This document shows, piece after piece, positions 15,297 to 23,610 of a stretch of DNA of 64,000 bases; the stretch's first letter is position 1; the number at the start of each line of letters is the position of its first letter. This DNA is from Emergencia sp. 1XD21-10 (GTDB lineage Bacteria; Bacillota; Clostridia; Peptostreptococcales; Anaerovoracaceae), in contig NZ_QWEQ01000005.1 in assembly GCF_009936045.1 (NCBI RefSeq), positions 124,001-188,000 of the forward strand. Direction: 5' to 3'. A model generated the notes under the pieces. That model saw only the letters and a list, made by a program, of their open reading frames with translations. It was not told the origin of the DNA and ran no database searches. The position numbers and the translations under genes are program-made.

Positions 15297-16265
15297 TTAT
15301 CCCATGATTTTCTGGTGTGAGTTCTTTACATTCGCCTGATTTACCATGGCGTACTGCATGGTTGTATCAATTTGGGAATGCCCTAATATTTTCTGCACCT
15401 GCTCTATCGGCATGCCTTTATCAATTGCCCTCGTCGCCATGGTTCGTCTGAATTTATGCGGGTGAATTCTATCCAGCGCAACACTTCGCCCAAGTTCTCT
15501 TACTCGAATTTCCACACCGCTTATTTTCAGCCTGCGATGGGGTGCATTCAGTGTCACAAATAAGGCTGCTTCTTCGTCCTTTCGGCTTTCTATGTACTCC
15601 TTCAAATGAACTTTGGCTTTTGCGTCAAAATATACACGCCGCTCTTTATCACCTTTGCCGTAAACTACACATTCACGCCGTTCAAGATCTATATCTTCAA
15701 TATTCAAATTCACAAGTTCCCCAACTCGCATTCCGGTCGAATACAGCAAGTCTATCATGGCAAGATCTCGACTTTCCCTGCAGCAGTCACGAAGCCGTTC
15801 GATTCCCTCATCGGAAATAACACTTTTCACTACCGTTTTCGTCTTTATCTTGTGAATCCGCTTCATCGGACTCTTTAAAATATAGTCTTCTTCCTCAAGC
15901 CAAGAAAAAAAGCTTGAAATGTTTCTACGTATATTATCAATTGTTACATTGGAGCAGTTATTAATTTTTTGATAATCAGCCAGATATTCTCGCATTTCCT
16001 CTGTCGTGATTCTCCGCACAGAGCACTCCACTTTCGAAATCAAATGGGTAATTGTCTTGTTGTAATAGTCTATCGTCCGATCCGAACAGCCTTCGATTCG
16101 CTTTGCATCGAGGAACATCTTTAGATACTCGCTATTATCAATTTCAGTCTTTTCAGCCTCACTTTCAGCAAAAGCTTTCAGCATAACTTCCTGCAGTTTT
16201 TTCATTTGGCTGACATTCAAATATTCAGCCATCTCATTGAGAATTGTTACAATTTTTTCTTCCAT
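15297..16265 (-). CDS. Tyrosine recombinase (XerC/D family)
   Basis: 322 aa with an N-terminal core-binding domain (about 45-130) and a C-terminal catalytic domain. All catalytic residues are visible: R180 in GMRVGEL, K204 in YGKGDKE, H270 and R273 in HPHKFRRT, H296 in LGHSQ, and nucleophile Y305 in TTMQYA. Enzymes of this type next to paired hsdS genes invert or exchange specificity domains. Here it lies between a full and a truncated hsdS that share 33-bp and 15-bp repeats. It could instead have served to mobilise part of the island. Confidence 0.92.
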   Translation of the reverse strand: MEEKIVTILNEMAEYLNVSQMKKLQEVMLKAFAESEAEKTEIDNSEYLKMFLDAKRIEGCSDRTIDYYNKTITHLISKVECSVRRITTEEMREYLADYQKINNCSNVTIDNIRRNISSFFSWLEEEDYILKSPMKRIHKIKTKTVVKSVISDEGIERLRDCCRESRDLAMIDLLYSTGMRVGELVNLNIEDIDLERRECVVYGKGDKERRVYFDAKAKVHLKEYIESRKDEEAALFVTLNAPHRRLKISGVEIRVRELGRSVALDRIHPHKFRRTMATRAIDKGMPIEQVQKILGHSQIDTTMQYAMVNQANVKNSHQKIMG

Positions 16266-16317
16266 GTCAGTATACCTCTTTCCTTTTTAGTATACCAACA
16301 TCCCTGCGACCGAAAAA

Positions 16318-17286
16318 TTATTTAAGCCATAAGTCTGGCATTACATTTATAATAGCTGTTTGCTCCTTTGTATTCAGGTACGCCTTGTTCAGTGAACTTT
16401 TGCTATACTTCAAATATGCCGTATCACTGGTTTTGTTCACTAGCAAAGCAGTAAAGAACTGCTCCCAGCTGAAGTACGCTTTGCTTTCAATGTAATCAAA
16501 AGGTGCATCCAAAATTTCCTGGATTTCACGCTCCTGCAAAATTCCTGACTTTAAAATCATCCATTCAAAAGATTCCGGAAGATAGATAATCAGATTTTTA
16601 ACCTTTTGCAGCGACAGCACTCTTTCAATTTCAGGTCCAAAGGCTGCGCCATCGGCTATTACCAATGCTGTCGAATAGGGCTGATTCAAAAGTTCTTGAT
16701 AAATTCCGCTTTTCCCTTGTGCCGAAACACAAGGTATATCGTATTTTGAAAAAAAGTCTGCAAAGAACTGATAGCCCGCATTGGAATCTTCTACTACTAC
16801 AAGCTCCGGTTTCGGAATGGATTCTACATGCACATCGCATAAATTGTAAAACTCTGCATATAAACGCTTTGTTCCCTGATAGCGGTTTCCGGCTGTATTT
16901 CTAATTCCATAAATCTCATTCACACTGTATGGCAGATTGAATAAAGGTGCTCTCGTTGCAATGACATAATAATTATCCGTTCCCTGAATTGCGCTTGCAA
17001 ACTCATCAGTAAGCACAAATCTATCACCTTCATCAATAAATACAATGCTGTCATAAATCAAAGACAAATTTTCTTGCCAGCGCAGTCCTGTCAGTACAGT
17101 GCACGATTTCTCACAATTGAGGGTAATACCGCTTGCTTCACCATTCTGCTGATAAGATGCAATCATATCAATCAAAGTGGTTTTTCCTGTCGCGCTGTCA
17201 CCCTTTAAAACCGTAATGTTTCTTTCAATTGAAAACTTATATTGCAGACGGCGATTTTTTACCACTACGGTATACTTTCCTTTCAC
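16318..17286 (-). CDS. P-loop ATPase paired with DUF4869
   Basis: 322 aa. Walker A is LKGDSATGKTTL (residues about 28-39), a Walker B-like segment is SIVFIDEGD (about 81-89). The remaining two thirds are not recognised; VIADGAAFGPEIERVL in the middle could be a TOPRIM- or Rossmann-like strand. The gene follows the DUF4869 gene by 12 bp. I know of no assigned function for this pair, which occurs in accessory regions of gut Clostridia; a defence or regulatory role is speculation from location. Confidence 0.7.
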   Translation of the reverse strand: MKGKYTVVVKNRRLQYKFSIERNITVLKGDSATGKTTLIDMIASYQQNGEASGITLNCEKSCTVLTGLRWQENLSLIYDSIVFIDEGDRFVLTDEFASAIQGTDNYYVIATRAPLFNLPYSVNEIYGIRNTAGNRYQGTKRLYAEFYNLCDVHVESIPKPELVVVEDSNAGYQFFADFFSKYDIPCVSAQGKSGIYQELLNQPYSTALVIADGAAFGPEIERVLSLQKVKNLIIYLPESFEWMILKSGILQEREIQEILDAPFDYIESKAYFSWEQFFTALLVNKTSDTAYLKYSKSSLNKAYLNTKEQTAIINVMPDLWLK

Positions 17287-17298
17287 TTTCTCACCGCC

Positions 17299-17757
17299 TT
17301 ACAAATACATGCCCGCAGACAAGATATATTCCTGCATGTTGCTAACCACTTTACCGTTATTCATGATTTTAAATTCAAAAGGCTTTTCACCAAAGTCCAT
17401 TAAGTGCCGTAAATTAATTACAATATCTTCATCTGAACGCTTGGCAAGCTTTAAAATCCACTTTGCACAGTTATCTCCGCAAGTAGACGCATTAAAAATC
17501 TTAGACGCATCATGCTGGATAAGCAGCAAAGTTTTTACTCCACCGGATAACTGTTTAACAGGAATCACACCTAATGCTCTGCTGTCAACAGCATTAGGAC
17601 TAATTACCTTTGCCTGATCTATATTTTTAATCATCTTTTGAGAAAACTCATCTGTAATCCAAGCATCTAAATACGTATTGTCAAAATATACACTTGTATT
17701 ATAGACATAATTGGGAAAGTCCGCTTCCGGCATTTCTCCAAAATATATGTTTAGCAT
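17299..17757 (-). CDS. DUF4869-like protein
   Basis: 152 aa: MLNIYFGEMPEADFPNYVYN at the N terminus, WITDEFSQKMIKNID, then RALGVIPVKQLSGGVKTLLL and GDNCAKWILKLAKRSDEDI. This matches my recollection of DUF4869. No catalytic motif is evident. It is immediately followed by the P-loop ATPase, so the two probably work together. Function unknown. Confidence 0.6.
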   Translation of the reverse strand: MLNIYFGEMPEADFPNYVYNTSVYFDNTYLDAWITDEFSQKMIKNIDQAKVISPNAVDSRALGVIPVKQLSGGVKTLLLIQHDASKIFNASTCGDNCAKWILKLAKRSDEDIVINLRHLMDFGEKPFEFKIMNNGKVVSNMQEYILSAGMYL

Positions 17758-17833
17758 TATCTATCACCTCAAAATTAGTATTCACAGATTATCAGTAAAA
17801 ATGCTTCTGAAACAAAGCAGGTGCAAGTAGCAT

Positions 17834-18667
17834 TTATTCTTTAATAACAGCATCATACAATTCATCCAATTCATAAATTTTGTTTTCAGGAAAATCATCT
17901 TGAATAAGATAATATCTTGCCCTATTTTTATCAGCTTTTATATCAAAAATGACACAATTTTTAGGTATACATTTCAATAAAGATTTTTTATCTACCGGTT
18001 TAACATTTTCGCCAAAAATAACCGTAAGAATCTCTTTTGAAGAAAAGCAAAAATAATCTTCATTTTCATCGTCACTTACTTCTTTGAGTATGCGATATTC
18101 ATTTTCATAAGACCAATCCTTATTTTTCCAACAATACTCATTTTTGACGGCATCATCAATATCTACCGACCAAAATTGTTTTTTATCGATTGTATTCGAA
18201 TATCCCAATTTTTGTATTGAACTAAAACTCTCATATGTGTGAAATCCAATGCAAATCCCATTCCCCTCGGATGCATAATGTGCCCAAAGTGGTGCAGAAA
18301 AACAGTCTTTAGAAAGTGAAAGAATTCTAGTATTTCCAATCCTTTGTCTAAATCTTTCCTTATCTTTGTCATCTTCGTCAGAAAGAAAATTTACATTTCC
18401 GCCCTCAAATGGATCATTTAAGCTACTTGCTTTAGGAAAAAATAATCGTGCTTTTTCAAAAATATCAATCGCTCGGCTAAGATTCGCTTCTGTGTCTATC
18501 CCCCTATATTTGAATACCATGCAAGGCCGTTGACTCTGCCAATGTTCAAAAGTTTCTTTAGGGCTTCTACGATTACATTCGTATTTTTCATACTCCTCTG
18601 CAATTCCTTCACTCATTTCAATATCATATTCCGTAGGGGTAAATTTCTTCATAATAATCCAAAACAC
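17834..18667 (-). CDS. DUF2971 protein
   Basis: 277 aa. Hallmarks of DUF2971 are present: FKYRGIDTEANLSRAIDIF, the FPKASSLNDPFEGG strand, ILSLSKDCFSAPLWAHYASE and GICIGFHTY. DUF2971 proteins are frequent in defence islands and phage-related loci; their biochemical role is unknown. The start could be GTG at 18667 or ATG at 18652; neither has a strong ribosome site. Codon use is AT-rich like the surrounding island. Confidence 0.8.
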   Translation of the reverse strand: MFWIIMKKFTPTEYDIEMSEGIAEEYEKYECNRRSPKETFEHWQSQRPCMVFKYRGIDTEANLSRAIDIFEKARLFFPKASSLNDPFEGGNVNFLSDEDDKDKERFRQRIGNTRILSLSKDCFSAPLWAHYASEGNGICIGFHTYESFSSIQKLGYSNTIDKKQFWSVDIDDAVKNEYCWKNKDWSYENEYRILKEVSDDENEDYFCFSSKEILTVIFGENVKPVDKKSLLKCIPKNCVIFDIKADKNRARYYLIQDDFPENKIYELDELYDAVIKE

Positions 18668-18730
18668 TCTCTTGCATTATACTATCAAATAAAAACACAT
18701 CTTTCAAGGATTTCCGTACTCAACTCTTGC

Positions 18731-18922
18731 TCATCTACCTATACCTCGAATCAAATCTAGAAACATAATATTCTCCACCATCCTAGCAATCTCTTCTAAT
18801 AGCTTTTCCTGTTCCCTTGGATTTAATTTGCGAATTGATTCAATTGCCTGTATTACATCTTTCTTAGCTTTATTATAATCATTTGTTGGTTCAATTACTG
18901 GCTTTAATTGAAAATCTGTCAT
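18731..18922 (-). CDS. Small hypothetical protein after hsdS
   Basis: 63 aa, helical and charged: DYNKAKKDVIQAIESIRKL, then NPREQEKLLEEIARMVE. A strong ribosome site (AAGGAG) lies 6 bp before ATG and the gene starts 9 bp after the hsdS stop, so it is probably cotranslated with the modification genes. Family not recognised. Confidence 0.65.
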   Translation of the reverse strand: MTDFQLKPVIEPTNDYNKAKKDVIQAIESIRKLNPREQEKLLEEIARMVENIMFLDLIRGIGR

Positions 18923-18931
18923 AAAGTCTCC

Positions 18932-20113
18932 TTATCCAAAATATTCCTGCATTAAACTATCAAATAAAAGTTGTGCTTCGTCCAGTGCTTTCTGCACTGC
19001 AACTTTTGATTTGTTGACTTGTTCGACGAAGGCAGCGAATTGCTGTTGAAGTTCTATTGGAGGAATATATATTGCTATCGCTTGCAATTCTTTTGCGTTG
19101 ATATTAGCTTGATTTACTGCACCTTTAGCCATACTTCTAAGTTTTTCCTTTACTGACTTGGTATTCATAAAACAAGATAAAACCAAAGGTTTCAATATAG
19201 GTTTTAGTCTGACTCTAATAATATATCCCGCAATAACCATTTCCTCATCTTCATCAAAAACACAGGTTTTACCAACAAGTTCAACACTATTTGTCCTATT
19301 GAACAGCACATCCCCTTTCCGTACAATGCACTTTTCAATCTCGCTCTTTGGAATATCAATTCTTTTAAGGTCTGTTAAATCTAAATGACCATCATAAGTC
19401 AAATTATTCATTCTTAAATAGGGATACCTGCCTGTCTCAACAGCAGGTCTACTTGTTCCATACCTTACCTCTGTTACTATATCACCAATAGTCGCCATTT
19501 CCCATTTTTTAGGATTATCTATTGGATCCCCAAACATCTCTACAAATCGGGCTTTTACCAATTCGTCTAGTCTAGCAAGTTGAGTTTGGTTATACTCGAT
19601 AATTTTCTGAATCTTATTAAGGATTAATACAATTTCTTCTTGTTTCTGTATATTTGGATATCGGATTTTAGCATTTTTCAACCATTTGAAGTGCCTACTA
19701 TATCCCGTATTTGGTATTTTCGTATTCTTAAGCGCATAATAGAGATATTTATAATTTGCATCCTCTAATTTAGACTTCAACACTTTAGTACCATCTGCTC
19801 CCAGAAAAAAAGGAGTATCTATATATTTAATCGTTCTAGTATGATCCCCAAATATTATAACAGGAACATCTGTAAAAAGTCCCTCGCTATTATCAGTATA
19901 TCCTGCAATTTTTGCTTGTCCCTGATCTACAATAATATTTTTGCCTTGTTCGCAATATTCACTAGTTTTTATTTTTACTCCATATTTAGTGCAATCAATA
20001 AATATCTCATCAAACGTTTTCATCAATTCAACTACAAATCCAAATTTTGCGTTTCCTTTCATTTTATTTGCCCTTAGCACCGTTTCTTCACAAAACTTTC
20101 GCTCCACAGGCAA
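18932..20113 (-). CDS. hsdS: Type I restriction specificity subunit S, full length
   Basis: Determines the DNA sequence recognised by the M2S methylase and the R2M2S restriction complex. Up to 393 aa with two recognition domains and two conserved coiled-coil helices: LARLDELVKARFVEMFGDPI in the middle and LQQQFAAFVEQVNKSKVAV to LLFDSLMQEYFG at the end. TRD2 starts WEMATIGDIV and contains YPYLRMNNLT. The longest frame starts at TTG 20113; ATG at 20062 or 20023 may be used instead. It follows hsdM closely. Its middle and C-terminal segments share identical DNA with the truncated hsdS at 13944. Confidence 0.9.
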   Translation of the reverse strand: MPVERKFCEETVLRANKMKGNAKFGFVVELMKTFDEIFIDCTKYGVKIKTSEYCEQGKNIIVDQGQAKIAGYTDNSEGLFTDVPVIIFGDHTRTIKYIDTPFFLGADGTKVLKSKLEDANYKYLYYALKNTKIPNTGYSRHFKWLKNAKIRYPNIQKQEEIVLILNKIQKIIEYNQTQLARLDELVKARFVEMFGDPIDNPKKWEMATIGDIVTEVRYGTSRPAVETGRYPYLRMNNLTYDGHLDLTDLKRIDIPKSEIEKCIVRKGDVLFNRTNSVELVGKTCVFDEDEEMVIAGYIIRVRLKPILKPLVLSCFMNTKSVKEKLRSMAKGAVNQANINAKELQAIAIYIPPIELQQQFAAFVEQVNKSKVAVQKALDEAQLLFDSLMQEYFG

Positions 20114-20134
20114 TACAAACTTTTAGTTATTGTT

Positions 20135-21601
20135 CTATAATTCCAGCAGCTTCTCAAGCTCCTTTAACTCTGACTCAATCTGCTGATTTAGTTCTTTAAT
20201 CTCTGCCATGATTTCGCTTGTCGGCGGATATTCTACCGGAATATACTCTGTTTTCTTGTACTTGTTAATAGACAAATCATAATCATTGTCTTTAATTTCA
20301 TCTATCGGTACAAAAAAGCTTTGCTCCGTCCGCTCCCGCGCATCCTCTTTATCAAGACTATGGAACCGTTCAATAATATCAGGAATATCACTATTGTCTA
20401 TCGGCGAACGTTTGTCATCTAAGCTGAAACCATCCGATTTCATATCATAAAACCAAACTTTATCGGTACCACCGGTTCCTGTCTTAGTGAAAATAAGAAT
20501 TGCAGTCGAAACACCTGCATAAGGCTTAAATACACCGCTCGGCATAGAAATGACTGCTTCAAGTCGGTTATTTTCAACAATTTCTTTACGCACTGCCTTG
20601 TGTGCTTTGGATGAACCAAATAAAACCCCGTCCGGAACAATAGACGCACATCTTCCACCCACTTTAAGGGACTTTAAAAATAGTGCAAGGAATAAAAGTT
20701 CCGTTTTCTTTGTCGACGCAAGAGCCAATAAGTCCTTTGCGATAGTTTCTTTATCAAGTGAACCGGTAAAAGGTGGATTTGTCATGATGAGCGAGTATTC
20801 GTCTCTATGTGTGTTATCTTCGGAAAGGGAGTCCTGCCAGCTAATGTTCGGTGCTTCAACCCCATGAAGCATCATGTTCATCGCACCGATGCGCAACATC
20901 GTCTGGTCAGTGTCAAAACCAGAAAACATGGTCGTTGCATAGTGTTTCTTGTTCTCCGTTTTCATCAGTTCAGTTTCATAGTTTTCCGAAATATATCTTG
21001 CCGCCTCACAAATGAATCCAGCAGATCCCATTGCAGGGTCGCAAATTGTGTCTTCAAGACCTGGTTTCATCAGTTCAGCCATCATTCTTATGATATGACG
21101 CGGCGTTCTGAACTGCCCGTTCGTTCCACTGGTAGCCATCTGTGAAAGCAGATATTCATATACATCTCCCATGATATCTTTATTGTCCAAATCGAGACTG
21201 TCTAAAGCGTCTACAACGCGCACTAACACCCTAGGAGTCGGCACAAGAAAAAGTGCATCTTTCATATACTTAGCAAATGCCGTATCCTTTCCTGCATGCA
21301 GTTCTTCCTTAATAAAAGGAAAAACTTTGTCTGTCATGTTCCTAAACATGGCATCTGCTTCAAAATGTCTAAATTTATGCCAACGGCAGCACTGATGTTC
21401 TTCATCAAAAACCGGATTGACAACCGGCATATCAAATGCTGCTGCATTAGCTTCCTTCTTTAGCTCATTATCATCAAGAATTTTTATAAACATAAGGTAT
21501 GTAATCTGTTCAATTACAGTCAGCGGATTTGTCATTCCACTCGACCAAAAAATATCCCAAATTCCGTCAATTTTGTTTTTCAATTCGCCAGTAATCATCA
21601 T
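20135..21601 (-). CDS. hsdM: Type I modification methyltransferase subunit M
   Basis: N6-adenine methyltransferase that protects host DNA and forms the core of the restriction complex. 488 aa: N-terminal helical domain (about 1-150), SAM-binding motif I DPAMGSAGF (188-196), catalytic motif IV NPPF (275-278), and a C-terminal coiled coil (IMAEIKELNQQIESELKEL). The ribosome site GAGGAG sits just before ATGATG. It is the first gene of the island and has its own sigma-A promoter; the XRE regulator at 21856 is divergent from it. Confidence 0.95.
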   Translation of the reverse strand: MMITGELKNKIDGIWDIFWSSGMTNPLTVIEQITYLMFIKILDDNELKKEANAAAFDMPVVNPVFDEEHQCCRWHKFRHFEADAMFRNMTDKVFPFIKEELHAGKDTAFAKYMKDALFLVPTPRVLVRVVDALDSLDLDNKDIMGDVYEYLLSQMATSGTNGQFRTPRHIIRMMAELMKPGLEDTICDPAMGSAGFICEAARYISENYETELMKTENKKHYATTMFSGFDTDQTMLRIGAMNMMLHGVEAPNISWQDSLSEDNTHRDEYSLIMTNPPFTGSLDKETIAKDLLALASTKKTELLFLALFLKSLKVGGRCASIVPDGVLFGSSKAHKAVRKEIVENNRLEAVISMPSGVFKPYAGVSTAILIFTKTGTGGTDKVWFYDMKSDGFSLDDKRSPIDNSDIPDIIERFHSLDKEDARERTEQSFFVPIDEIKDNDYDLSINKYKKTEYIPVEYPPTSEIMAEIKELNQQIESELKELEKLLEL

Positions 21602-21627
21602 ACTATCTCCTCTACAAATCTTATTTT

Positions 21628-21656
21628 ATTATGACAGATTTTTACTCTAAACTCAA
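21628..21656 (-). promoter_or_regulatory. Sigma-A promoter of hsdM
   Basis: On the minus strand TTGAGT, 17 bp, CATAAT, about 27 bp before the hsdM start. Probably drives the modification genes and perhaps the whole island. Confidence 0.65.
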
Positions 21657-21760
21657 GCCCTTTGTTAATACCCATCCCCTTCCAACATGATAAATGCAAT
21701 TTCCGATAAAAAAATCTATATAACCGTTGGTTATGTGAGGAAAACCGTTGCATAGTTTTT

Positions 21761-21817
21761 AGGTCAATTTGACCTATTCCCCTTTTTACTATTGACATTA
21801 CTTTACAACTTATGTCA
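21761..21817 (+). promoter_or_regulatory. Promoter/operator region of XRE cassette, right copy
   Basis: A 15-bp palindrome AGGTCAATTTGACCT (21761-21775), TTGACA at 21792-21797, and a TGACAT / ATGTCA pair (21793-21798, 21812-21817). Order and spacing match the left copy at 3322-3378, but the palindrome is perfect here. It lies about 105 bp upstream of the hsdM -35, so a regulator bound here could affect both directions. Confidence 0.6.
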
Positions 21818-21855
21818 TACCAAAACTATCAAGAACGAAAGGAGGTAAATAGGAT

Positions 21856-22089
21856 ATGTCATTACAAACATTTGACCAAGTAGCCATGGGTATGCGGATC
21901 TGTCTCAGCAGAGAACATGCAGCACTTTCCAGAGAACAGTTAGCTGAATGTCTGGGTATTACGCCAAAATTTCTCGCTAACATTGAGCGCGGCAGCAGAG
22001 GACTCTCAATGCAAAAATTCATACTGCTGGTTCAAATCCTGAATGTTTCCGCTGATTATTTAATCTTCGGAAATAATGCTGAAGACTAG
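21856..22089 (+). CDS. Small XRE-family regulator, right copy, divergent from hsdM
   Basis: 77 aa, one Cro/C1-type helix-turn-helix: LSREHAALSREQLAECLGI then TPKFLANIERGSRGLSM, closing VSADYLIFGN. Paralogue of 3416-3649 (roughly 70 percent identical by eye) with conserved promoter, ribosome site (AAAGGAGG) and 3' hairpins. Size and divergent placement next to hsdM recall controller proteins that time restriction-modification expression. However, the left copy is not near restriction genes, so it may be an independent self-regulating cassette. Confidence 0.85.
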   Translation: MSLQTFDQVAMGMRICLSREHAALSREQLAECLGITPKFLANIERGSRGLSMQKFILLVQILNVSADYLIFGNNAED

Positions 22090-22140
22090 CTGAAGTAAAG
22101 CTGTAAATCTATCAGTTGCCACGCACTGATAGAAAGACTA

Positions 22141-22164
22141 AAGACATCGCAAAAGCGGTGTCTT
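22141..22164 (+). terminator. Terminator of XRE cassette, right copy
   Basis: AAGACATCGC / GCGGTGTCTT with an AAAA loop. A preceding hairpin (ATCAGT / ACTGAT near 22110-22127) matches the layout after the left copy. Confidence 0.7.
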
Positions 22165-22215
22165 TGTCTACTTCGTTCAATCTCTTCCTGCCTGCACTTC
22201 TGAAACAAAAATTCC

Positions 22216-22466
22216 CTTTGCAGAACTTTACCCTTTGCAGGCGCAAAAAAAGGAAAAAGTATTTATCGTTACAACTCAATTAACGCCTCCACGGCTATTT
22301 CGCATTAACTTCTGAACTGAGAAGTATTTCTGTCCAAGAAAATTTGATGAATTTCTTTCTAGTTTCTTTAAATGTTCGCCAAATATCTCACTTTCCATTC
22401 TGATTCACTACTTCATACGAAATTTTTCCTTTTTTTGCACGGATAAAGGGCAAAGTTCTGCAAAAG
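22216..22466. mobile_element. MITE-like element, copy 1 (251 bp)
   Basis: Terminal inverted repeats of about 43 bp: CTTTGCAGAACTTTACCCTT at the left and its near-complement at the right (22423-22466), each followed inward by GCAAAAAAAGGAAAAA. No gene inside. A second element with the same ends lies at 50354-50592. No clear target-site duplication was seen. Confidence 0.7.
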
Positions 22467-22542
22467 TAAAAAACACTTCGTTTACTGAACTGCGCCGCCC
22501 TAGAATTTAACATGTCCATCAGCTATTTATAAAAGCACAGCA

Positions 22543-22573
22543 AAAGCCGCCGGTATAATCCCCCAGCGGCTTT
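22543..22573 (-). terminator. Terminator of the cleavage-enzyme gene
   Basis: AAAGCCGC / GCGGCTTT stem, 22 bp after the stop on the minus strand, followed by TTTTGC. Confidence 0.65.
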
Positions 22574-22594
22574 AAAGATCTTTGCTTAATATAC

Positions 22595-23425
22595 TTATTT
22601 CAGTGGAGCAAGACCCAGAATTTCTCTTGCTTCAGCAGGTGTAGCAACTTCTCTGCCGAGCAACTTAGCCAGTTCTACGACCTTAGCGACCATCTGTCCA
22701 TTGGATTCAGCTAAAACGCCTTTTTCCATGTAAAGGTTATCTTCGAAACCTACACGAACGTGTCCGCCTAAGGAAATAGTAGCAGCAGCGATGTGCCAAG
22801 CGTTCTTGCCAAGACCTGTTGCAGTCCAGGTGGAACCTTCAGGAATGGATTCTACCATGTAAACCAGGTCTCTGATGGTAGCGCTCATCTGTACGCCCAG
22901 TACGAAGTCCCAGTGAATTGGCTTAGGCAGGAAACCCTTCTTGTGTGCAGTCTTCATAGCAATATCAATCATACCCTTGTCGAATACTTCACATTCAGGC
23001 TTAATGCCCCTTTCCTGCATGATCTTTGCAAAGTTGACAATTGTGTTGTCAGTGTTTACAAAGATTTCGTCTCCGCCGAAGTTGCAGGTACCACAGTCTA
23101 AAGTAGCCATTTCTGGAGTTGGAACTACCTCTGTGGACTGTAATCTTTCCAAATCGGTCATACCAACAGCACCGCCGGTGGAAGGCTGAATGATTGCGTC
23201 CGGACATTCTTTTCTGATTGCATCGATACATTCCTGGAATCTGCCCTTATCCTGAGTTGGTGTACCGTCATCCCATCTAACGTGCAGGTGGATTAAGGAT
23301 GCGCCGGCATCATAAGCAGATTTTGCTTCTCTAACGATTTCTTCTACAGTGTAAGGAACGTTCGGATTCTGTTCCTTGGTTACTTCTGCGCCGCAAATGC
23401 AAGCACTGATAATTAATTTGTCCAT
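22595..23425 (-). CDS. kce: 3-keto-5-aminohexanoate cleavage-type enzyme (BKACE family)
   Basis: Zinc enzymes of this family condense a beta-keto acid with acetyl-CoA and split it; Kce does this in lysine fermentation, giving 3-aminobutyryl-CoA and acetoacetate. 276 aa, normal length. Visible signatures: HLHVR with zinc His 46 and 48, QPSTGGAVG, PEMATLDCGTCNFGGDE, GHVRVGFEDN with the conserved Glu. The sequence agrees well with the Kce I remember from lysine fermenters, but related family members use other keto acids, so the substrate is not certain. It is a single-gene unit inserted between the island and rapZ; AAAGGAG precedes ATG and an extended -10 (TGGTATACT) lies near 23510. Confidence 0.85.
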   Translation of the reverse strand: MDKLIISACICGAEVTKEQNPNVPYTVEEIVREAKSAYDAGASLIHLHVRWDDGTPTQDKGRFQECIDAIRKECPDAIIQPSTGGAVGMTDLERLQSTEVVPTPEMATLDCGTCNFGGDEIFVNTDNTIVNFAKIMQERGIKPECEVFDKGMIDIAMKTAHKKGFLPKPIHWDFVLGVQMSATIRDLVYMVESIPEGSTWTATGLGKNAWHIAAATISLGGHVRVGFEDNLYMEKGVLAESNGQMVAKVVELAKLLGREVATPAEAREILGLAPLK

Positions 23426-23610
23426 TGGTCTTCTCCTTTATAAATATATTCTTCTTCACGCAAGATAATCTGCGCAATGCTCCTCTTCAAACTAGCATAC
23501 ATGTAGTATACCATAAATTCCACTTCCTGGGTAGGGGTGAAATTCAGAAATCCCTGCTCCTCTGCCCGATTCTGCGGCAGTGAGTCGACAATGAATCACC
23601 TGCCCATCGC

